Of a stretch of 64,000 nucleotides of DNA, positions 40,666 through 49,278 are shown piece after piece. Source of the DNA: Roseateles oligotrophus (GTDB lineage Bacteria > Pseudomonadota > Gammaproteobacteria > Burkholderiales > Burkholderiaceae_C); contig NZ_JACHLP010000007.1 of assembly GCF_014204525.1 (NCBI RefSeq), positions 62,001 to 126,000 on the forward strand, given 5' to 3'. Made by a program: the position numbers and the translations under genes. Within the stretch, counting starts at the first letter, position 1. Every line of letters begins with the position of its first letter. The notes under the pieces were generated by a model, which saw only the letters and a program-made list of their open reading frames with translations, did not search any database and was not told the origin of the DNA.

Positions 40666-41202
40666 ATGCTACTTACTCATCTGAAATTCCGCCGGCCGGC
40701 CTTGCTGGCCCTGCTGCTCTCGCCCCTGCTGGCTGCGGCGGCTGGCGACACGCCGGCCGATGATCCACGCGGCCGCTGGGTCACGGCCAACGGCAATCTG
40801 GAGGTGGAAATCAGCGCCTGCGGCAAGGCCTTGTGTGGCAAGGCGGTGAAGCTGCTGGGCAATCGCTCGATGACGCCGGGCGGCGGCGAGATGAAACCCG
40901 TGGATGGCCGCCCGGTGCTGGGGATGCAGATCCTCAGCGACTTCCTGCCCCTGCATGAGCCGGCGACCGACGCAGCGGCGCCGGCCGAGCGCGAGTGGCG
41001 AGGCCAGATCTACAACCGCGAAAACGGCAAGAGCTATGCCTGCCAGATGCGCGTCAGCACCGAGAACCAGGCCCGCGGCGAACTGGTTCTGCACGCCTAT
41101 GTGGGCCTGCCCCTGTTCGGCAAGACGCAGCGCTGGCAGCGTGCGCTGGAGGCGGATGTGGTCAGCCCGGCCTCCGGACCCTTGTCCGGTCAGCCGAAGT
41201 AA
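40666..41202 (+). CDS. DUF2147 family periplasmic protein
   Basis: A 178-residue protein with a signal peptide (about 1-26, cleaved near AAAAG). The mature part reads DDPRGRWVTANGNLEVEISA and GKALCGKAVKLLG, then WRGQIYNRENGKSYACQMRV and LPLFGKTQRWQRA, the layout of the DUF2147 lipocalin-like family. Function is unknown. TTCAGGAGCTGC precedes the ATG. The DipZ-like gene starts 10 bases downstream, so they are probably one unit. Confidence 0.85.
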   Translation: MLLTHLKFRRPALLALLLSPLLAAAAGDTPADDPRGRWVTANGNLEVEISACGKALCGKAVKLLGNRSMTPGGGEMKPVDGRPVLGMQILSDFLPLHEPATDAAAPAEREWRGQIYNRENGKSYACQMRVSTENQARGELVLHAYVGLPLFGKTQRWQRALEADVVSPASGPLSGQPK

Positions 41203-41212
41203 GAGGTTTGAC

Positions 41213-42400
41213 ATGCTGCAAGCCATGCTGACTTTTGGCGCAGGGGTGGCGACCGTGGCCAGCCCCTGCATCCTGCCCATGCTGCCCCTGATCCTGGGGG
41301 CATCGCTCACGCCGGCGCGCCAGCAGGGTCGTGCCGGGGCCCAGTTGCGCCCGCTGTTCATCGTGCTGGGCTTTGTGCTGGCCTTTGCGGCGGCCGCGGT
41401 TTTGTTGGGCGCGGCGACGCGGGTGCTGGGCTTGTCGCCGCAGAGCTTGCGCCTTGTCAGCGTGCTGGTGCTGGGGGGCTTTGGCCTGATGCTGGCCTGG
41501 CCGGCGCTGGATCGCCTGCTCGGCCGCCTGCTGCAAACTCCCAGTGCCGGCCTGGCCGGCTGGGGCCAGCGCCTGGGTGAGCGCGCCACCGCCCGCCAGG
41601 GCGGGGCGCTGCTGCTGGGCGCCAGCCTGGGCCTGGTCTGGACGCCTTGCGCCGGGCCGGTGCTGGCCTCCGTGCTGGCCCTGGTGGCCAGCGAGGCGCA
41701 GCCGGCCAAGGCCGCTGCCTTGCTGCTGCTCTACGCCCTGGGGGCCGGTCTGCCCATGTTGTTGATCGCCTACGGCGGCCAGTTCTTCATGCACCGGCTG
41801 GCGGCCCTGAAGCGCCGTGCCGAGGCCTTGCGGCGCCTGTTCGGCCTGTTGATGCTGCTGACGGCCGCCGCCATTCACTGGCAACTGGACACGCAGATCT
41901 CGGCCTGGCTGGCCGAGCGCCTGAGCTGGCAACAAGCCGCCCGCAGCGAGGCCTTGCAGCCCGCCGCAGCGCCCGAGTTGCAGGAGCTAACGCGTTGGTT
42001 CAACAGCCCGCCGCTGAGCCTGGCCCAGCTGCGCGGCCAGGTCGTGCTGCTGGACTTCTGGACCTTTGCCTGCGTCAACTGCGTGCGCAGCGTGCCGCAT
42101 TTACAGGCCTGGCATCGGCGCTATGCGGCCCAGGGCCTGGTGGTGATAGGCCTGCACACGCCCGAACTCGGCTTCGAGAAAGACCCGGCCCAGCTGCAGG
42201 CCGCCATCCAGCGCCTGGGCCTCGGCTACCCCGTGGCCCAGGACAACCAATACCGCAACTGGCGCAACTGGCAGGTGCAGGCCTGGCCCACGCTTTTTCT
42301 GCTGGACCGCCAGGGCCGCGTGCGCTTGCGCCATGTGGGGGAGGGCGATGAGGCGCTGATCGAGGCGGAGATACAGAAGCTGCTGGCGCAAGCGCCTTGA
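41213..42400 (+). CDS. DipZ-like thiol-redox protein: CcdA-type membrane domain fused to thioredoxin domain
   Basis: A 395-residue fusion. The N-terminal 225 residues are a six-helix CcdA/DsbD-beta-like domain with the paired cysteines in ASPCILPMLPLILG (C19) and VWTPCAGPVLAS (C146), which shuttle electrons across the inner membrane. Residues about 255-395 are a TlpA/thioredoxin-like domain with CVNC (C287, C290) in DFWTFACVNCVRSVPHLQ. It resembles mycobacterial DipZ but lacks the extra C-terminal domain. It probably feeds reductant from cytoplasmic thioredoxin to periplasmic disulfides. Which proteins it serves is unknown. Confidence 0.87.
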   Translation: MLQAMLTFGAGVATVASPCILPMLPLILGASLTPARQQGRAGAQLRPLFIVLGFVLAFAAAAVLLGAATRVLGLSPQSLRLVSVLVLGGFGLMLAWPALDRLLGRLLQTPSAGLAGWGQRLGERATARQGGALLLGASLGLVWTPCAGPVLASVLALVASEAQPAKAAALLLLYALGAGLPMLLIAYGGQFFMHRLAALKRRAEALRRLFGLLMLLTAAAIHWQLDTQISAWLAERLSWQQAARSEALQPAAAPELQELTRWFNSPPLSLAQLRGQVVLLDFWTFACVNCVRSVPHLQAWHRRYAAQGLVVIGLHTPELGFEKDPAQLQAAIQRLGLGYPVAQDNQYRNWRNWQVQAWPTLFLLDRQGRVRLRHVGEGDEALIEAEIQKLLAQAP

Positions 42401-42405
42401 GCGAG

Positions 42406-43815
42406 CTACAGCAGCCGCCCCGGATTGAGCAAGCCCTGCGGATCCAGCGCCGCCTTGATGGCCCGCATCAGGTTGAGGGCCACCGGGCTTTTGCGGGCGG
42501 CCAAGTCCTCGCGCTTCAGCTGGCCTATGCCATGCTCGGCCGAGATCGAGCCCTCATAACGCTGCACCGCGTCGTACACGAGCCGGTTGATGGCGGCCTC
42601 GTGCTGGGTCAGGAACTCCTGCGGTGGTACGCCCTCGGCTGCCTGCACGTTGTAGTGCAGATTGCCGTCGCCCAGATGGCCGAAGCAGACCATGCGCACA
42701 CCCGGGAAGGCCTGGGCCAGGGCGGCATCGGTCTCCAGCACAAAGGCGGGGATGCGGGACAGGGGCAGGGCGATATCGTGCTTGATATTGAGCCCCTCCT
42801 TGCTCTGCGCCAGCGGGATGGATTCGCGCAGCTGCCACATGGCTTGCGACTGCGCCAGGCTTTGCGCCACGGCCGCATCGCTGACAAGGCCCTGGCTCAG
42901 GGCCTCGCTCAGAATGGCCTCGAACTGGCTTTGCGCGTGGGCTTCGCTTTCGCTGTCCGACAGCTCGAGCAGCACCGTCCAGGCACAGGGGGCGAGGGGT
43001 TGGTGCAACGGCGGGAAGTGGCGGCCCAGCAGGGCCAGCGAGAAGGCATTCATCAGCTCAAAGCCGGTCAGCGCCGCCGCGGCCTGGTGGCGCGCCAGGC
43101 TCAGCAGGCCCAGGGCCGAATCCAGGTCCGGGCAGGCGGCCAGGGCCGTCATCTGGGCGCGCGGCCGGGCAAACAGCTTGAGGGTGGCGGCGGTGATCAC
43201 GCCCAGCGTGCCTTCGCTGCCGATGAAGAGATCGCGCAGGTCGTAGCCGGTGTTGTCCTTGCGCAGGCCGCTCAGGCCCTGCCAGATCTCGCCCTGGGCA
43301 GTCACCACCTCCAGGCCCAGGCAAAGCTCGCGGGCATTGCCATAACGCAGTACCTGCGTGCCGCCGGCATTGCTGGCCAGATTGCCGCCTAGGGTGCACG
43401 AGCCCTGCGAGGCCAGGCTGAGGGGGAAGAGCAGACCTTGGGCCGCGGCCGCGTCCTGCACGGCTTGCAGCGTGCAGCCGGCTTCCACCGTCAGCGTGAG
43501 GTTGTGGGCATCGAGGGCGCGCACGGCCTGCATGCGCTGCAGGCTCAGCAGGATTTGCCGGCCGCTGCCATCGGGCACACCGCCGCCGACCAGGCCGGTA
43601 TTGCCGCCCTGCGGCACGACTGCGATGCCGTGGCGGGCGCAGCAGCGCAGCACTTGCGCCACCTGCTCGGTGCTGGCCGGCCGGGCCACGGCCAGGGCGC
43701 GGCCCCGGTAACGGCCGCGCCAGTCCTTTTCATAGGCCGCCAGATCGTGGGTGGGGGCTTGCAGCAGGCCGCCCTCGCCGAGCAGGGCTTGCAGCTCGCT
43801 CAGGGCTGTCATCAT
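42406..43815 (-). CDS. FAD-linked oxidase, D-lactate/glycolate/2-hydroxyglutarate dehydrogenase type
   Basis: A 469-residue flavoprotein. The FAD-binding type 4 domain (about 40-220) includes VVPQGGNTGLVGGGVPDGSG, and the C-terminal oxidase domain contains CFGHLGDGNLHYNV and SAEHGIGQLKRE with the closing PQGLLNPGRLL. Such enzymes oxidise D-2-hydroxy acids and pass electrons to the respiratory chain; the precise substrate is not evident. The ATG at 43815 overlaps the DUF2069 stop in ATGA, with a second ATG directly after it. Its 3' end is 5 bases from the opposing DipZ-like gene. Confidence 0.88.
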   Translation of the reverse strand: MMTALSELQALLGEGGLLQAPTHDLAAYEKDWRGRYRGRALAVARPASTEQVAQVLRCCARHGIAVVPQGGNTGLVGGGVPDGSGRQILLSLQRMQAVRALDAHNLTLTVEAGCTLQAVQDAAAAQGLLFPLSLASQGSCTLGGNLASNAGGTQVLRYGNARELCLGLEVVTAQGEIWQGLSGLRKDNTGYDLRDLFIGSEGTLGVITAATLKLFARPRAQMTALAACPDLDSALGLLSLARHQAAAALTGFELMNAFSLALLGRHFPPLHQPLAPCAWTVLLELSDSESEAHAQSQFEAILSEALSQGLVSDAAVAQSLAQSQAMWQLRESIPLAQSKEGLNIKHDIALPLSRIPAFVLETDAALAQAFPGVRMVCFGHLGDGNLHYNVQAAEGVPPQEFLTQHEAAINRLVYDAVQRYEGSISAEHGIGQLKREDLAARKSPVALNLMRAIKAALDPQGLLNPGRLL

Positions 43816-44249
43816 GCCTGGGTGTGGGCCTTGGCGGCGGCCAGGCGCTGGCGCACATGCAGGGCGCAGGCCGTGAAGATGAGGATGCTCAGCAAGACCT
43901 CCAAACTCGCCAGCCAGACGGACAGGCCTTGCTCGCTGGTGGCGCGCACGGCGCCTTCGGCGAAATAGAGCCAGATCATCAGGCTCAACCAGCGGAAGGT
44001 GTAGAGCCGGTAGCGCCACAGGCCGGCCATGGGGATCAGCAGGGGCAAGGCCTTGATGGCCAGGGTGCCGCGGCCGGTGGGGGCCAGCCACAGCTCCCAG
44101 GCCAGGCAGAGCACAAAGAGGGCGATCAGTCCGCCCAGGGCCAGCCAGCGGCTGAGGGCCTCGCGGGCATCGGCCTGCGTTCTTTGGGCCGGGGCGGCGG
44201 GCGAGGTGAGGGGGCTTGTGGGGGCGTTCATGGGGGAGGGTGCGGACAT
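43812..44249 (-). CDS. DUF2069 family membrane protein
   Basis: A 145-residue protein with about four membrane helices (37-52, 60-73, 82-94 and 108-125). WELWLAPTGRGTLAIKALPL followed by LYTFRWLSLMIWLYFAEGAV is how I recognise DUF2069, a betaproteobacterial family of unknown function often found near YihY and an FAD-linked oxidase. The ATG at 44249 lies inside a palindrome and has no Shine-Dalgarno sequence; the next in-frame ATG is at 44231. TATGAT on this strand at 44261-44256 could be a -10 giving a leaderless mRNA. Confidence 0.8.
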   Translation of the reverse strand: MSAPSPMNAPTSPLTSPAAPAQRTQADAREALSRWLALGGLIALFVLCLAWELWLAPTGRGTLAIKALPLLIPMAGLWRYRLYTFRWLSLMIWLYFAEGAVRATSEQGLSVWLASLEVLLSILIFTACALHVRQRLAAAKAHTQA

Positions 44250-44270
44250 GCTGGCATCATAGCCAGCATG
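44247..44270. repeat. Perfect inverted repeat covering both divergent start codons
   Basis: CATGCTGGC (44247-44255) and GCCAGCATG (44262-44270) are exact reverse complements around ATCATA. The left arm begins with the start codon of the DUF2069 gene (minus strand) and the right arm ends with the start codon of the YihY gene (plus strand). Only 18 bases separate the two start codons and neither gene has a visible ribosome site. Confidence 0.8.
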
Positions 44271-45527
44271 AGAAATTCCCCTGTTATCGATCCGAATGCC
44301 GCCGCTCCGGCGCCGAGGAAGTTCAGCCAAATCCGCCAAAGCCGTTTGTGGCTGGTGCTGGTCAATCTGCATGCCCGTTTCAAGGAAGAGCATCTGGGCC
44401 TGACGGCCGGCAGTCTGACCTTCACGACGCTGATCTCCCTGGTGCCCTTGCTGACGGTGATGCTGGCCTTGTTCACCGTCTTCCCCATGTTCTCGTCCTT
44501 CCAGGTGGCGCTGGAGAAGTACTTTCTGCAGAACCTGATCCCGGCCAATATCGCCCGGCCGGTGCTGACCGGCCTGACCCAGTTTGCCGCCAAGGCCAAG
44601 GGCCTGGGCAGCATGGGCGTGGCCTTGCTGGGCTTCACCGCCCTGGCCCTGATGCTGACGATAGACCGCACGCTGAATCTGATCTGGCGGGTCAAGCGGC
44701 CACGGCCCATCGCCCAGCGGGTGCTGGTTTACTGGTTTGCGATGACGCTGGGTCCGCTGATCCTGGGCGGCAGCATCGTGTTGACCAGCTATGCCATCAC
44801 CACCGGCCAGGACTGGCTGGGCGATCTGCCCGGCAACTGGTCTTTCTTTCTGTCCCTGGTGCAGGTGCTGATCATGGCGGCCGCGGTATCGGGCCTGTTC
44901 CACTATGTGCCCAACACCCATGTGCGCTGGCGCCATGCCGCTTTTGGCGGGCTGTTCGTGGCCCTGGCCTTCAGCGCGGCCAAATGGGCGCTGGCCTGGT
45001 ATCTGAAACATGTGCCGACCTATTCGACGCTTTACGGCGCCTTTGCCGTGGTGCCGGTGTTCCTGATCTGGCTTTATCTGGGCTGGGTGATCATGCTGAT
45101 CGGCGCCGTGCTCGCGGCCAATGCGCCCAGCCTGGCCGGCGGCATGCCGCGCCGGGCCGAGGCGCCGGGGCTGCAGCTGGAGCTGGCCCTGGACGTCTTG
45201 CGGGCCTTGTGGCGCGCGCAGCGCGAGGGACGTGGGGGCTTGAGCAGCTCGACCCTGGCGCTGACGCTGCGGGTGGACCCGCTGCAGCTGGAGGCGGTGC
45301 TGGACGGCCTGGTCGGGCTGGACTGGGTGGGCCGGCTGGAGGAGGGCGGCGTGCAGCGCCTGGTGCTGCTGTGCGCGCCGGAGCAGGTGCCGGCCCAGGC
45401 CTTGCTGCAAGCCACCGTGGCCCAGCGCACGCCGGGCCTGCAGCTGCTGTGGGCGCGCAGCGACTGGGAGCGCCTGCGCCTGGTCGATCTGCTGCCGCCC
45501 GAGGCGGCCCCTGGCTCAGCTGTGTAA
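44268..45527 (+). CDS. YihY/BrkB family inner-membrane protein
   Basis: A 419-residue protein with a six-helix YihY/BrkB core at about 35-285. TAGSLTFTTLISLVPLLTVM, RVKRPRPIAQRVLVYWFAMT, YVPNTHVRWRHAAFGGLFVA and YGAFAVVPVFLIWLYLGWVI are family hallmarks. The last 130 residues form a cytoplasmic tail, possibly winged-helix-like (GGLSSSTLALTLRVDPLQLE). It was once called ribonuclease BN in error; its role is unknown. The ATG lies in the palindrome at 44247-44270. The 3' end overlaps the opposing regulator by 12 bases. Confidence 0.88.
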   Translation: MRNSPVIDPNAAAPAPRKFSQIRQSRLWLVLVNLHARFKEEHLGLTAGSLTFTTLISLVPLLTVMLALFTVFPMFSSFQVALEKYFLQNLIPANIARPVLTGLTQFAAKAKGLGSMGVALLGFTALALMLTIDRTLNLIWRVKRPRPIAQRVLVYWFAMTLGPLILGGSIVLTSYAITTGQDWLGDLPGNWSFFLSLVQVLIMAAAVSGLFHYVPNTHVRWRHAAFGGLFVALAFSAAKWALAWYLKHVPTYSTLYGAFAVVPVFLIWLYLGWVIMLIGAVLAANAPSLAGGMPRRAEAPGLQLELALDVLRALWRAQREGRGGLSSSTLALTLRVDPLQLEAVLDGLVGLDWVGRLEEGGVQRLVLLCAPEQVPAQALLQATVAQRTPGLQLLWARSDWERLRLVDLLPPEAAPGSAV

Positions 45528-46094
45528 GACCACTAGCAGGGCCATGGCGGGCTGCTGGCCCGGGTTGCGGATGGCGTGGGGCCCGTCCACCGCGTAGCGG
45601 GCCGTCTCGCCCGCCGACAGGGTCTGCGAGGCACCGCCGGCGTTCACCACCAGGCTGCCGCTGAGCACGCTCAGATGCTCGCGCGAGCCGGGCTCATGGG
45701 CGGCCGACTCCAGCGCGCCGCCGGGCTGCACGCTCAGCTCATACCACTCGAACTGCCCGGCCAGATCGATAGGGCCCAGGATGCGCAGCTGGCACAGGCC
45801 GTCGGGGCTGCTCATGGCCGGCGTGCCATGGGCCGGCACGGTCTCGATGGCGGGCGGGCTTGTGCGCTCGCCGCCCAGCAGTTCGGCCAGCTCCACCCGC
45901 AAGGCATTGGCCAGGCGCCAGACCACGGCCACGGTCGGATTGGCCTGATTGCGCTCGATCTGCGACAACATGGACTTGGAAACCCCGGCGCGGCGGGACA
46001 ACTCGTCCAGCGACAGACCTTGGGCCTGCCGCAAGGCTTGCAGGGTTGCACCTACCTTGGGAGGTTCTAGGGTGTCGAGATTCGCTGCAGACAT
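45516..46094 (-). CDS. XRE-family regulator with C-terminal cupin domain
   Basis: A 192-residue regulator. An HTH_3 domain lies at about 15-70 (LSLDELSRRAGVSKSMLSQI then ERNQANPTVAVVWRLANALR) and a cupin sensor domain at about 110-190 (WYELSVQPGGALESAAHEPG, HLSVLSGSLVVNAG). The ATG at 46094 follows AAGGTC; a start 13 codons further upstream is possible. It is divergent from kbl, with a 14-bp palindrome in the 94-base gap. Control of the threonine-degradation genes is a reasonable inference. The cupin would sense a small ligand, not known. Confidence 0.88.
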   Translation of the reverse strand: MSAANLDTLEPPKVGATLQALRQAQGLSLDELSRRAGVSKSMLSQIERNQANPTVAVVWRLANALRVELAELLGGERTSPPAIETVPAHGTPAMSSPDGLCQLRILGPIDLAGQFEWYELSVQPGGALESAAHEPGSREHLSVLSGSLVVNAGGASQTLSAGETARYAVDGPHAIRNPGQQPAMALLVVLHS

Positions 46095-46134
46095 GCTTGA
46101 CCTTGAAAATGAAATCCTAGATACTGCACACAAA

Positions 46135-46148
46135 TTCGATATATCGAA
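46135..46148. promoter_or_regulatory. Palindromic operator candidate between regulator gene and kbl
   Basis: TTCGATATATCGAA is a perfect 14-bp palindrome, AT-rich in a GC-rich background. It is 40 bases from the regulator start and 40 bases from the kbl start. A second inverted repeat, CAATT-N5-AATTG, lies at 46156-46170. Both are plausible binding sites of the XRE-cupin protein encoded next door. Confidence 0.6.
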
Positions 46149-46188
46149 CTGCGTTCAATTTAGTGAATTGTGCATCAGGAGACAGACC

Positions 46189-47394
<1,206 letters not shown>

Positions 47395-47407
47395 TTTCTT
47401 TTTTACT

Positions 47408-48355
47408 ATGACCACCAAGATCCTCATCATCGGCGCCAACGGCCAGATTGGCTCCGAGCTGGCCGCCGAGCTGGCCCTGCGCCACGGCAATGCCAATATC
47501 ATCACCAGCGATCTGGCCCCGCAAGGCCGCGTGCCCCAGCTGGTGCACGAGATGCTGGACGTGACCGATGCCGCCGCCCTGGCCGCCGTCGTCAAGCGCC
47601 ATGGCATCACCCAGATCTACCATCTGGCCGCCGCCCTCTCGGCCACCGGCGAGAAGCACCCCATGTGGGCCTGGGACCTGAATATGAAGGGTCTGCTGAA
47701 TGTGCTGGAACTGGCCCGGGTGCAGAAGCTGGAACGCATCTTCTGGCCCAGCTCCATCGCCGCCTTCGGCCCCTCGACGCCGACGCTGGACACGCCCCAG
47801 ACCACGGTGATGGACCCGACCACCATCTACGGCATCTCGAAGTTAGCGGGCGAGCGCTGGTGCGCCTGGTACCACGCCAACCATGGCGTGGACGTGCGCA
47901 GCATCCGCTACCCCGGCCTGATCAGCCACAAGACCCCGCCCGGCGGCGGCACCACCGACTACGCGGTCGACATCTTCTACCACGCACTGAAGACCGGCAG
48001 CTACAACTGCTTCCTCGAAGAGAAGCAGGGCCTGCCCATGATGTATATGCCCGACGCCTTGCGTGCCACCATCGAGCTGATGGAAGCGCCGGCGGAATCC
48101 GTCAAGCAGCGCGGTTCCTACAATCTGGGCGGTGTCAGCTTCACCCCGGCCGAGATCGCCGCGGCCATCCGCGCCCATCTGCCCGATTTCAAGATCGCCT
48201 ACGCGCCCGATTTCCGCCAGGCCATCGCCGCCAGCTGGCCGCAGCGTATCGACGATAGCGAGGCCCAGCGCGACTGGGGCTGGAAGCTGGAGTACGACCT
48301 GCGCGCCATCGTGGCCGATATGTTGAAGGAAATAGCCCGCAAAGAGCCGGTTTAA
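47408..48355 (+). CDS. tdh: L-threonine 3-dehydrogenase, short-chain (epimerase-like) type
   Basis: A 315-residue NAD-dependent epimerase/dehydratase-fold protein. IIGANGQIGSELAAELALRH is the Rossmann glycine motif and YGISKLAGERW holds the catalytic Tyr141/Lys145 pair. The segment GLISHKTPPGGGTTDYAVDI is typical of the SDR-type threonine dehydrogenases known from Cupriavidus and some other bacteria, unrelated to the zinc-dependent Tdh of E. coli. It oxidises threonine to 2-amino-3-oxobutyrate, the substrate of the adjacent Kbl. The function call rests on fold plus gene pairing. Confidence 0.9.
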   Translation: MTTKILIIGANGQIGSELAAELALRHGNANIITSDLAPQGRVPQLVHEMLDVTDAAALAAVVKRHGITQIYHLAAALSATGEKHPMWAWDLNMKGLLNVLELARVQKLERIFWPSSIAAFGPSTPTLDTPQTTVMDPTTIYGISKLAGERWCAWYHANHGVDVRSIRYPGLISHKTPPGGGTTDYAVDIFYHALKTGSYNCFLEEKQGLPMMYMPDALRATIELMEAPAESVKQRGSYNLGGVSFTPAEIAAAIRAHLPDFKIAYAPDFRQAIAASWPQRIDDSEAQRDWGWKLEYDLRAIVADMLKEIARKEPV

Positions 48356-48396
48356 GCGGCCTTGCTTTGCGGGGCTGCTGCTAAGCTGGGCTCATC

Positions 48397-49278
48397 ATGC
48401 CCAGCAAGCTTCTTGCCCCCGCCTTTTTTTGCCTGAGCTTGTGGGCCGCCGCCAACTCGGTGGTGGCCGCAGAAGCCGGGGCCGAGGGCGGCCAGCCGCA
48501 GCCGGCCGAGCCCTCCTGGTTCGATCTGCCCGGCGATGATTTGCGTTATCTGCTGGGCGCCAGCCTGAGTTACGCGCCGTCCTACCCCGGCGCGCGCAGC
48601 ATGGAAACCTCGATCAAACCCATGTGGGCGGCGCGCTGGGGCAAATGGCGCTTGTCCAGTTCCGGCGGCGCCGGCCTGATGGGTTTTGGTGCGGAGTCCA
48701 TAGGCCCGGGTTCGGGCGCCAGCCGCGATCTGTATCGCTCGGCAACGCTGCGCCTGGGCCTGACCCTGCGCCTGGACAGCGGCCGCCGCAGCAGCGATGC
48801 CGCTTACACCGAAGGCCTGCCCGATATCGGCCGCACCCTGCGCCTGCGGCTCTACGCCAGCAAGACCCTGGCGCCGCAATGGCAGCTCTCCGCCGCATGG
48901 AGCCAGGACGCGCTGGGCCGCAAGGGCGGGGCGATCTGGAATATGGATCTGGCCCACCGGTTCTACCGTTCCAGCGACGGCGCCAGCGAGTTGATGGCGG
49001 GCGCGGGCCTGAGCGGCGGCGATGGCCGCTATATGCTCAGTTACTTCGGCGTGCCCGCCGACAGCCAGGCCGCCCAGCGCCTGGGCCGCAGCTACACGCC
49101 GGGCGCCAGTTTCAGCGAGGCCAATCTGGGCCTGAGCTATACCCGCGCCCTGAGCCCGCACTGGGTTTTCAATAGCAGCCTGGGCTGGAGCCATTTGCTC
49201 GGGGCGGCAGCGGCCAGCCCCTTGAGCGAGCGTGCCGGCGGCTACAGCCTGGGCCTCAGCCTGGGTTATCGCAACTGA
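48397..49278 (+). CDS. MipA/OmpV family outer-membrane protein
   Basis: A 293-residue beta-barrel with a signal peptide at about 1-25. The mature N-terminus contains LRYLLGASLSYAPSYPGARS, characteristic of MipA/OmpV, and amphipathic strands continue to the C-terminal GYSLGLSLGYRN ending in an aromatic-rich strand. MipA of E. coli scaffolds murein enzymes, while OmpV-like proteins have varied roles; which applies here is unclear. It is 41 bases after tdh. The 3' end overlaps the opposing MFS gene by 13 bases. Confidence 0.85.
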   Translation: MPSKLLAPAFFCLSLWAAANSVVAAEAGAEGGQPQPAEPSWFDLPGDDLRYLLGASLSYAPSYPGARSMETSIKPMWAARWGKWRLSSSGGAGLMGFGAESIGPGSGASRDLYRSATLRLGLTLRLDSGRRSSDAAYTEGLPDIGRTLRLRLYASKTLAPQWQLSAAWSQDALGRKGGAIWNMDLAHRFYRSSDGASELMAGAGLSGGDGRYMLSYFGVPADSQAAQRLGRSYTPGASFSEANLGLSYTRALSPHWVFNSSLGWSHLLGAAAASPLSERAGGYSLGLSLGYRN

